Origin: Maratus speciosus
Lineage: Eukaryota > Arthropoda > Arachnida > Araneae > Salticidae
Direction: 5' to 3'
Length of the DNA: 64,000 nt
NCBI GenBank assembly: GCA_963932465.1
Contig: OZ010792.1
Location: forward strand, 2,666,001 to 2,730,000
In this document: one piece after another, positions 55,128-64,000 of the stretch
Layout of the letters: every line of letters starts with the position of its first letter
Position numbering within the stretch: position 1 is the stretch's first letter
Made by a program: the position numbers and the translations under genes
The notes under the pieces: generated by a model
Databases searched by the model: none
The model's input: the letters and a program-made list of their open reading frames with translations, nothing else
What the model was told of the DNA's origin: nothing

Positions 55128-56187
55128 GTTTTTCTCATGTATTGTTTTATAAATATACTTGTAATTATAATTTAATAATTTCAATTAAAAATTTTAATAT
55201 CATACATTAATTATAATGTTAACAAATTTAAATTTATCATTTCTTATTTGTAAACTATTATTTCTTATCCTTTAAAGAGGTTTAAAAAGAAATTGGATCT
55301 GTTATTGAATGATAAAAATTACAAAATCATGACAAAATCTGTTGTATCGCCATCTAGTTTTGATAACATAAAAGAATATTCAAATAAAATAAAAATAAAA
55401 GCAGAAGGAAGAAATAATTGAAAGCGCAAGCATACTTATTACAAATTTAAAAATCTTTAATATGCAAAAAATCGGTTGTAATTTAATTCTGATGCTAATT
55501 TTTAATATAATTATGCTTGTTACTTTAAAAACAGAATAATAGTATTATCGCATTGACTTCCTTTGTTAAAACAATGCGTAATTGATGATTCTTTAAAATC
55601 ACGATTTGACACAATTGCTGAATATCATTGCATCGATAAAGAATATATGGAATACATTTAAAAAAAATTAACTGTTTTATGATGTTTTATTACAACTGTT
55701 TAGTTAAAAGTAAAAAATTAAATAGATTAAAATTATAATTGATATACAATATTAAAAATATTAATTGAGAATGAGATTATTAAGTTATACTTCTATATTT
55801 ATAAGTTATACTTATATTAAGTTATACTTATATTTATAAAACAAAAAATTAGAAAAACAAATGTAGCGCATTGAGGAATCGAACCTGAGCCCGCGGATCT
55901 GCCGGCAAACGTCATACCAACTGAGCTACAACTAACCCAGTATTTTGGTTGCAAAGTAAGTATTTAAGTTGTGTACTAATATTAAACCCCACGGTTTCTG
56001 AAGAACTAAGGAGCGTTGGATAAAATCCGTTGAACCTGACACTAAGGGGTATCTACCCTACAACATATATTAAAATAATCAAAATCTGTGATTAACAAGG
56101 TTGGCCCTCTCCTTGTCAGTAGCAGACACCTCCAAATAGAGGACTAATTCTGTCCTCCCGAGGTGTTCGCTATTCAGAGGTTTTACT

Positions 56188-56361
56188 GGTAAAACCTCCA
56201 TAACGGACACACCCGATTAGCGGATACCTCTATTTAGCGGACATTTTTTTCGATTACCAACACTTAAATAACTGTACATGTTTTACTCTCAGTAGCGGAC
56301 ACCTCCAAATAGAGGACAAATTCTGCATTCTCGAGGTGTCCGCTATTCAGAGGTTTTACTG
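56188..56361. mobile_element. Intact short pogo-type MITE
   Basis: GTAAAACCTCCATAACGG at the left (the first CA lost at the junction with the preceding copy), GGTTTTACTG at the right followed by TA. 174 bp. It serves as the empty-site reference for the 54452-56115 insertion. Confidence 0.8.
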
Positions 56362-56589
56362 TATATATTATTGATAGTTATTTTACAGGGCCGCACAAAA
56401 TAATAAGAATATATGAAACGAATATAAACGAAATTCGGGATTGGTAGATCGCTGATGGTAATGTAATTTTAGGATGTTGTTACAGTCATCCGCAGCATGT
56501 TTTTAGAGTTTCGTTCATCTAACGAAACCCTACCTGTCTCACTCCTTTGTCTGTCTGTTTTCTGTCCGTCTGTCACAGAGTCCGTTCTC
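56362..56589. other. Short unassigned segment
   Basis: Ends in a repeat edge with CGTTCATCTAACGAAACCC and a GTCTGTCTG tract that leads into the array. Confidence 0.5.
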
Positions 56590-58015
56590 AGAAACTATAT
56601 ATGTCGGAGACTTGAAATTTTGCATACTTATAGCTGAACACCACACATCAAACGGCAAAATAATACAATTTTGAAAAAGTCTAATATTTAACCCTCTGGG
56701 CTCTAACTTGTGTATTTTAAGCAATTTTTCTAACTCAGCCCCTAATTAAGTTGGAGACATGAAATTTTGCGTACTTATAGCTGAACACCTCACATCAAAC
56801 GGCAAACAATAAAATTTTGAAAAAGATCTAATATTTAACCCTCTGGGCTCTAACTTGTGTATTTTAAACAATTTTTCTAACTCAGCCCCTAATTAAGTTG
56901 GAGACAAGAAATTTTGCATACTTATAGCTGAACACCTCACATCAAACGACAAATAATAAAATTTTGAAAAAGGTCTAATATTTAACCCTATGGGCTCTAA
57001 CTTAAGTATGTTAAGCAATTTTTCTAACTCATCCCTTAACTAAGTTGGAGACTTGAAAGTTTGCATACTTATAGCTGAACACTTGCGATAACACGATAAA
57101 TCATAGAATTTTGAAAAAGTCATATTTAACCCTCCAGTGTCTAACTTCTGTATTTTAAGCAATTTTTCTAATTCAGCCCCTAATTAAGTTGGAGACATGA
57201 AATTTTGCATACATATAGCTGAACACCTCACATCAAACGACAAATAATAAAATTTTGAAAAAGTCTAATATTTAACCCTCTGGGGTCTAACTTGTGTATT
57301 TTAAGCAATTTTTCTAACTCAGCTCCTAATTAAGTTGGAGACATGAAATTTTGCATACTCATAGCTGAACACCTCACATCAAACGACAAATAATAAAATT
57401 TTGAAAAAGTCTATTATTTAACCCTCTGGGCTCTAACTTGTGTATTTTAAGCAATTTTTCTAACTCAGCCCTTAATTAAGTTGGAGACATGAAATTTTGC
57501 ATACTTATAGCTGAACACCTCACATCAAACGACAAATAATAAAATTTTTAAAAAGTCTAATATTTAACCCTCTGGGCTCTAACTTGTGTATTTTAAGCAA
57601 TTTTTCTAACTCAGCCCTTAATTAAGTTGGAGACATGAAATTTTGCATACTTATAGCTGAACACCTCACATCAAACGACAAATAATAAAATTTTTAAAAA
57701 GTCTAATATTTAACCCTCTGGGCTCTAACTTGTGTATCTTAAACAATTTTTCTAACTCAGTCCCTAATTAAGTTGGAGACATGAAATTTTGCATACTTAT
57801 AGCTGTTCACCTTACATCAAACGACAAATAATAACATTTTGAAAAAGTCTAATATTTTACCCTCTGGGCTCTAACTTGTGTATTTTAAGCAATTTTCCTA
57901 ACTCATCCCCTAACTAAGTTGGAGAATTGAAAGTTTGCATACTTATAGCTGAACATCTCACATCAAACGACAAATAATAAAATTCTGAAAAAATCTAATA
58001 TTTAACCTCCAATAT
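56590..58015 (+). repeat. Tandem array, about 146 bp unit, 10 copies
   Basis: Each unit has GTTGGAGACATGAAATTTTG, CATACTTATAGCTGAACACC, TCACATCAAACGACAAATAA, AACCCTCTGGGCTCTAACTT and GTGTATTTTAAGCAATTTTT. Unit starts (GGAGAC) fall near 56605, 56753, 56900, 57047, 57191, 57337 and 57481, a period of 144-148. Copies in the middle are nearly identical; the edges diverge. No coding. Confidence 0.93.
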
Positions 58016-58780
58016 TTTACTTCGCACAATTTTTAAATTTAAACTGTTTTGCAATACTATTTTTTGTTCATTTTGCATAATAAGTGTAATATGACGTAAT
58101 TTCTTCTATTTTAGACTTCTAACGCATGTTAATGAATTTATTTTACAATATCCTTTCTCTTTTAAAATTCACATGTAAATATAGTTTTTATGGCGTAATT
58201 TCCAATAAGTGCCTGCTTTTTATACCTAATTATTTAATTCTAATTTGAAGGTTTATTTCTGTTTATAATAGTAACGTGTAAATAATTTTTTTATTTAAAG
58301 CAAACATTATTGTTTGCGCTGTTTATACAGTTGACAACAGTTTAAATTAATACAATTCCAAAATATGTAAAAAATATTTGTCGAAATGCTGAATATTTGA
58401 ATTTAAAATAGAAATAACACCTCAAAAAATGAGTCAAACTAAAAAAAATTAATGGAATCTGCACACTGTGATCTTCTATTGAATAAAATGATCTAAAAAT
58501 GATTAAATTCCATTTGTATAGTTTTTCTCCTATAAAACTTTTTTAATGGAACGATTTTGTCCAACTTTAGCATTAAATATCTCTTAAAATAATTCTTAGA
58601 TTTGAAAACTGTATGCATCAGTGTGTTGATCAAACATTTCGCTATAATACCACCGATTTTCATATTTTTGTATGCAATAGTTTTCTTAATATTAACGAAG
58701 AAAAACCTCCGTTCACAAAAAATTCAAAACCGGCGGCGGCCGCGATGACAGCGTTAGCTACTTTTTTTAGAATAGAGAGA
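58016..58780 (-). mobile_element. Helitron-like element, copy 3, reversed and 3'-truncated
   Basis: Matches the 5' 700 bases of copies 1 and 2 on the minus strand, with the 5' tip TCTCTATTC plus A run (58770-58778) and TTCTTCGTTAATATTAAGAA near 58690. The homologous 3' half with the terminal hairpin is missing; the 146-bp array takes its place. Confidence 0.75.
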
Positions 58781-59003
58781 TATATAAAAATTAAAACTTG
58801 TCTATCAGTCTGTTTTTAATTATATAAAAATCCACAATTTGGAAGCCAAAATTGTGAAAAGATAAGTACATGTGTATTAAAACATGGCCAAGACAACTAA
58901 AATATCCGGAATCGAAATAATTTATAGTTAATTTTTAATTAATAAAAAACCCCCAGTTTAACAGCAATTTCTTATCAAAGTTAAACATTTTTCGTTATAG
59001 CAG
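58781..59003. other. AT-rich DNA
   Basis: No gene or repeat recognised. Confidence 0.5.
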
Positions 59004-59342
59004 TTGCCAACAATTAAAAAATACAATAAAATTATTACTACAACAATTAATTTTCTACTGCAAGATTTCCATGTGAAAAATGAAAATGAAATAAATAGTT
59101 TGCCGAATTTAAAAAAAGGTGAATATTACGTCATAACTTTTCTATTGCAAGATATTCACGTGAAAAACGAAAATGAAATAAATAGTTTGACGAATTTAAA
59201 TGAAAGTGAATATAACTTCATAACTTTTCTATTTCAAGGTTTCCACGTGAAGGAGGAAAATATTACGTCATATTGGAAATATAAAGGACGTGGTGGATAT
59301 AGTATAACGTCATATGAGTGTGAAAAATGTATTGAAGCATGA
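59004..59342 (+). repeat. 90-bp tandem repeat carrying a 112-codon open frame
   Basis: Three units, about 90 bp (30 codons), with TTTCTATTGCAAGATATTCA, CGTGAAAAACGAAAATGAAA and TAAATAGTTTGACGAATTTA-type segments. The frame reads ITFLLQDIHVKNENEINSL in the second unit; the third is diverged and ends SYECEKCIEA. Because the unit length is a multiple of three, the frame survives by construction. There is no signal peptide, and only two cysteines, both at the C-terminus. ACGTCATA and CACGTGAA motifs resemble the interior of the Helitron-like family. It could be a tiny repeat protein, but more likely is a minisatellite. Confidence 0.5.
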
Positions 59343-59569
59343 TAAAAACCCGATTAGGGAAATATTGGCGTATTTTAACATTATTGCTCCAATTATAAAT
59401 TGAAATAAGTTCATTTATAGCTGTATTCTTTTGCGTTTGTTGTATACATTTATACATTTTTATATAGCGTTTTCATATGATTTATTCATGCGACATTTCG
59501 ACTGCTTTATTTAATGTTTGTTTTGTGTTGTATGTTAAATTTTGAAATTGATTTTTCAGGACAAACATC

Positions 59570-59612
59570 CTTCAAATTCTGGGCAACGCCGGGCACTTTA
59601 GTTTGTAACGGA
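59570..59612 (+). mobile_element. Decayed Helitron 3' terminus
   Basis: GGGCAACGCCGGGCACTTTAG resembles CCGGGCAGCACCGGGTAGGT of 26620 with a decayed end (TTTAGT for CTAGT). Confidence 0.4.
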
Positions 59613-62585
59613 TAAATGGCTTTTGTATCTGTACATCTAATGCTAATGTTATAAAGCGTTACAATATTATAAAGTGTATAATATTATTAGTGCTTGTACG
59701 TTTGTGAGGTGTTATCTCTGAAACTACATAGCCAAATTAAAAAAATATTAGTGGCCATCTCTGCTCCGAAAAAAAGACTATTTTATGTCAGTGCAAGAAC
59801 CTACATCGCTGCGAGCAAAAAAGTTCTAAAATTGCGATTTCTGCAATATTGATTGGGTTAGAAAGTTTAAATTCGGTGCAGTAGTTACTTTTAATATGTA
59901 AATATTCGTAATGAACGCTCTCTAAAAGGTTCAATTTGACGGATAAACGTAAATATTTCTAGAAAGGTTCTAAACTATGATTTATTTGGAATACTGAAAT
60001 TTTTGGGATAATGTTGGGGTTAGAAACTAGAACTTTATCATGGTAGTAATTAATAAAATATAAATGCTCGTTGTAGAACGAATTCTAAAAAATCGAAAGA
60101 CTAAACAAAGCGGAAAAAGATCTAAAGAAGATCTAAGTAACGAAGTACATAGAATTGTTAGGAATATAAACATGAAAATTGACAAGGCTGTATTTATCAT
60201 GACGTAAATTCTCGCAATAGAACAATTTCTAAAAATGTCGCTATATAAAACAGTGCAGAAACAAAAACTTTCGAAAATTTTCTATTTCTGTGTTACTGCT
60301 GAGCCCAAAATCTTGAAATTTTGCTTCGGGTTAGTTTTAAAATATACAATTGTCTCTATGAAAGGTTTCTAAAAAATTTTTAATTTAAAAAGGTGAAATT
60401 AACGGAAAGCGATCTCAGTTACCATTAATTTGGAATTATTAGGTACAGCAACTTTAAATATTTCATAGTGCTGCATTTCCTCCGCAAAACATGCAATTTA
60501 AATGCAACAAAACTGATAGATACCCACCTAGCATTAAATAAATTGTGTAAATATTGAATAAAGACCTGTATGAAATAGTGAGTAGGTTGCCCGAAAGTAC
60601 TTGTTAAAGTGTTCCTCTAGGCTTTTCTCTCTCTCGCCAAGGCCACTAACAGAGGGAAGCGCCGTTTTAAATGTGATATGATTTTTTTTTATCCCATTCA
60701 TTTTTCTAGACATTTTATCATAAGGTCATATTCTCAATTATCATTAGTAGATTTTTTATATATTAACTTATTCTGGTGAAATTTCATAATCGGGTTCATA
60801 TTGGCGTATGTTAGCTTGCATGATTTGCTGAATAAATATGTATGGATTTGTAAATTACTTCAAATGAAACTTTGACAGCTCAAAAGCTATGCAGATGATA
60901 TATTCAGATCTTGTGTCATACTCTATGTTGTAATTATTGCCGATTTCTTTTATTTAATACATGCTAAATACAGCTCAACTTGTGCAGAATATGTTTGAAA
61001 AAAAAAAAAAAAAACAATACAGCGTATGTAGTGGTCAGCATACAGTCATCATTTAAATCCAATCGAGCATATCTAAAACACACTCTAACGAAGCATTGCA
61101 TGCCACTGTTGATGTATTCGGTACTTTGATAATATATCAGATTTTGAGGAGAGAATTCCTTAAATGTTTGTCGACAACCTCATTGCATCCGTGGAAAATA
61201 GATATTATACAATATTAACTATTCTGGGGGAGCACACACCATATAAAGTATAGTCCATTCTTTTTAAACATCATATATTTGTCATTTAAAGTTACTCAAA
61301 TTGGTGCGGAGCGTCTGATTATGCTCTTGACATCATTTTAAAATTCCGATATATGTAATTTAGTGTTTCATTTTCTATTTTACTTTTAATATATTGCGTA
61401 CTTTCAATTTTATATCCATGCATGGCTGTCTTGAATGGTTTGATTTCCTTTTTTTTTTTTAAGTGTATACGAATTTATATATAAGATTTTGTAATTCTAC
61501 GATTCGTTTATTTTCATCATTTCAATTTATCGCAGTATATGGACAATTAAAGATAACATCTCATTTTCTTTGCTTCCACATATTATTATTAAATCTATGT
61601 TCTCAGCAATATCGCTTAGACTAATCCCTCTGAGGGAAGTCCTAGTTTAAACCTTGCAGGAAAATTATAGTGATGACCCTTGGTCGCAATTTTTGAGAAA
61701 ATCGCATTTTTCCGTGACACACAAACTTCGATTTTCGGACATTCAACAAAAGTGTTGAGCAGCGCTGGAGGTACCTATCGTAGCAGAAGTATAAAAGCAT
61801 TGTTGATCATGATTTTCGAAAAAAATTATCGGTAATTAGCCGAGATATTAACCCTTAAAGAAAGACACGGACGGTTTGGACATACATAATGATAGGGGCG
61901 GCGTACTCTATGTTCCATCGACTTTTAAAGCCTAGATAAAAAAAAAAAAAAAAATTAAGGATATATTTGTCTGGTGCAATGCTCAGTAGCAGTATAAAAG
62001 CAATAAACGTCAAATTGTTAGAAACAGACTAATTTAATGAGAATTAATCACATAAATACTATGGGATTCGCGACTAGTTTGCATTGTGTGGCTCTTTCAA
62101 TACACCTACCATGTTTTTAAAGATTAACTAAAAACCTATATGGAAAAACGTGGCACGGACCAAACCGGCTTTGCAACTTTGCGACGTCCTTTCGAAGCGC
62201 GCTTAGCACAATGCTTAATTTAAATTTTGAACAAGGATTTTGCTTTAGGTACACTGTTAAAAGAAAAGGTCATTACTACGCTGAATTTAGGTTTATGAAA
62301 TGACAATTGAAGTTTAAACATGCACTACTTTTATTGTCAGCACCGACTTAAGTTCATTTTAAACAGATTAGGATAAGATTTAAAAAAAAGAAGAGTTATA
62401 CAGAATAGCTATGTTTGATAATATTTAGGTTCCATATCTCTTTGAACTTTCATGGTATATCCATTTATAATTTTCTAGTGTATACAGCTATACACAACCC
62501 TACGTTGTATAGTTTTTACAAAGTCCTAGTATTCTTTTAGCAACGGTTTTTTTTTTTAATTATACAGTTACTAATTCTTATATTG
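59613..62585. other. Long stretch without a recognisable gene
   Basis: AT-rich, with A runs near 60994 and 61940 and T runs near 61448. Phrases such as CGCTGGAGGTACC (61762) and GGGCGGCGTACTC (61896) are locally GC-rich, but no frame, terminal repeat or tandem unit was found. Confidence 0.55.
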
Positions 62586-62645
62586 TTGTACGGAACCCTC
62601 TGTGCGCGAGTAATACTCGCACTTGACCGTTTGTTCAATTAGCTC
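62586..62645 (+). repeat. GTACGGAACCCT repeat edge
   Basis: GTACGGAACCCTCTGTGCGC then GAGTAATACTCGCACTTGAC. A diverged copy is at 34415-34465. The GGAACCCT...CTCGCACTTG signature is a common insect repeat terminus, and it complements the TTAGGGTTCCGTAC edge at 53260. Confidence 0.5.
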
Positions 62646-63133
62646 GCCCAATATGCCCTGTAACTCGTGCAATTGTATACCAGTTGTTACAACAATGGTT
62701 TCAATAATGCGCTAATAAATACTCGCCCAAATAGGCCAAATTGCTTGGAAACAACAACGACACATTTTAAAGCTGAAAAGTAGAAAATAAATTATAAACA
62801 AAGAAGGGTGTAATTAAAATAAAATTAAGCTTTTATCAATTAATAGTTTTATATTAATTAATTTACTATTATAGGCTGAGAAAATTTAGAAATCCTAAAA
62901 TGTTAGTTTAAATAATATTTAAATATTAGGATATATTATTTAAATAATAATTAAATAATATTTATTATTTTCCTTTTTTCTTTTCTATTGAATAGAAAAA
63001 TAGCAAAATTTATCTATTTTTTAATAAATTCACTTGCTTTTCGCTTTTTATCAAACCTTGAAAAAACAATGGCTTTAATTACGCAGGAATAAATGCTTGC
63101 CAAAATAGACCAAATCGCTCGGAAACTGAAACA
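62646..63133. other. AT-rich DNA with a short direct repeat
   Basis: ATAAATACTCGCCCAAATAG (62716) and ATAAATGCTTGCCAAAATAG (63091), each followed by ACCAAATCGCTCGGAAAC-type sequence, repeat about 375 bp apart. Confidence 0.55.
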
Positions 63134-63265
63134 ATGAAGCGTTTTAAAGACATGGATATAAACATTCAAGAAATGTGTGATGACGAAGATGAGTTTTTAG
63201 AAGATTGGAACAAAAACGAATATGTGGGATGTGGCGAAAGTTACAATGATACGAAACAAAAATAG
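63134..63265 (+). CDS. Small acidic open frame, unknown
   Basis: ATG to TAG, 43 codons, starting MKRFKDMDINIQ, acidic in the middle (CDDEDEFLEDWN) and ending in YNDTKQK. Codon use is less AT-driven than neighbouring frames. It directly follows the second member of the short direct repeat and ends 115 bases before the second Tigger copy. It may be a displaced piece of a transposon protein. No domain recognised. Confidence 0.25.
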   Translation: MKRFKDMDINIQEMCDDEDEFLEDWNKNEYVGCGESYNDTKQK

Positions 63266-63382
63266 ATTGGATACATTAAAAAAAAAAAAAAAAAAAAAAA
63301 AAACTATAAAAGAAATTCCTTTAAAGATATGAACTTCTGCATTAGGCCTTTTTTAGGAAACATGATACACTATACATATATA

Positions 63383-64000
63383 CAGTAGAACCTCTTTTAT
63401 CTGAAAATCTTTAAATCCATTTTTAAAACTTTTTTTTTTTTACTATCACATTTTTTGTGTGCAAAATCCATTTTGAAAGACTTTTTTTTTTTTTTTTTTT
63501 TAACTATCATGTTCCTTGTGTGCAAGTGGTCCTTTCCGAACCACAAGTAGATATTTTCGATCCCTTTTCTTAGAGCTCCTTTGAATTTAAAATTTGTGCT
63601 CCCGTAGGCTGCGGGGTGGAACAAAGAAAACGAACAAATTAGCAACTCTGAAGCTTTTGAATGTTTTACAAAAGCTGGAGCAGGAAAGACTGCGATATTG
63701 GTGAACTAATAATATTAAGAAACTCCGTGATAGAGCTTCAAAGTTCAAAATAAAGGCAATCGAAACTGCGACAATCAAAACATTTTTTCAAACACTTGTG
63801 ATATACATGAAAGGTACTTAATTTCAAAATTAAAATTAAGCTAATTTATTCTTGTTTCTATTTTGCTATTGCTTTATATTTATTAAGCACTTGTTACCAT
63901 AATAAAAAATAGCGTATATATTTCAGGATGTCTACAGATCAGGAAAATCACAGTCAAGATGAATTTCTCTATAAGAAAATACTGGGGTTTCACCCTTTTT
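63383..64000. mobile_element. pogo/Tigger-type element, copy 2, cut by window end
   Basis: Starts CAGTAGAACCTCTTTTATCT after TA (63381-63382) and matches copy 1 (15740-16418) reversed. Two T runs (63430 and 63481) correspond to A runs of copy 1. The far end lies beyond the window. Confidence 0.82.
63615..63830 (+). pseudogene. pogo/Tigger transposase C-terminal fragment, copy 2
   Basis: Translates to NEQISNSEAFECF, then a frameshift after FECF; in the shifted frame GELIILRNSVIELQ follows. Compared with 15970-16180, the GLAWLEQQ block is destroyed by indels, but a QTL-type ending (KTFFQTL) is kept. Independent lesions in the two copies allow a consensus comparison. Confidence 0.6.

Larger units (their letters stand above)
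54452..56115. mobile_element. 1.66 kb element with long tRNA-bearing terminal repeats and 3-bp TCA duplication
   Basis: Ends CAAGGAGAGGGCCAACC perfect on both sides; terminal repeats extend about 270 bases (left 54452-55160 minus a MITE; right 55845-56115). TCA flanks both ends (54449-54451 and 56116-56118), and the intact neighbour shows a single TCA at the same point. Both arms include a tRNA-like segment with TAGCTCAGTTGG and GGTTCGATACC or GGTTCGATTCC. The interior (55160-55845) is AT-rich without coding. I do not recognise the superfamily. Confidence 0.82.
54348..56187. mobile_element. pogo-type MITE split by a nested insertion
   Basis: Left half 54348-54451 starts CAGTGAAACCTCCATAACGG. 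The right half begins at 56116 and ends GGTTTTACTG at 56187. The uninterrupted relative directly follows (56188-56361). The split falls inside CTCTCAGTAGC of the intact copy. Confidence 0.78.

Overview
The window looks like gene-poor, AT-rich nuclear DNA from a large, repeat-laden animal genome, most likely an arthropod. The evidence is circumstantial. There are no operons, ribosome-binding sites or long open frames. There are many non-autonomous DNA transposons (hAT, piggyBac-like TTAA, pogo/Tigger, Helitron) with intact target-site duplications, plus tRNA-headed SINE-like repeats, minisatellites and homopolymer runs. I cannot name the species, and I find no complete protein-coding gene. The longest open frames are at most 132 codons and most lie inside repeats.

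Layout. 0-9 kb: two copies of a roughly 2.3 kb block (1224-3610 and 5422-7695), each carrying a Helitron-like element ending in a hairpin plus CTAG. The second copy holds a SINE that the first lacks. 9-15 kb: an AT-rich 370-460 bp satellite broken by a TTAA MITE, then a 2.4 kb transposon with a 9-bp target duplication, a decayed THAP zinc finger and a 143-bp tandem array. 15-19 kb: two pogo/Tigger-type elements and a second TTAA MITE. 20-26 kb: three short TTAA elements, a hAT element and dispersed repeats. 26-29 kb: one Helitron 3' end abutting a second Helitron-like unit. 30.7-33.3 kb: a hAT element whose interior is a three-level satellite. 33-38 kb: AT-rich DNA and a 330-bp tandem array. 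38.6-40.8 kb: a decayed retroelement gag-like relic split by a TA-flanked MITE. 41-47 kb: tRNA-like repeats, a foldback, an AATT-flanked MITE and a large three-armed inverted repeat. 47-50 kb: MITEs and a hAT element. 50-56 kb: inverted tRNA-like repeats and a four-layer transposon nest. 56.6-64 kb: a ten-copy 146-bp array, a reversed Helitron, a 90-bp repeat with an open frame, and a second Tigger copy running off the end.

Two minus-strand segments (5016-5166 and 17671-17825) have open frames between consensus-like splice sites and are the best candidates for host exons; neither product is recognised. No set of genes working together is visible. The value of the window is its transposon stratigraphy: several insertions are matched to an uninterrupted copy of the same target elsewhere in the window, which fixes boundaries and target duplications from the sequence alone.
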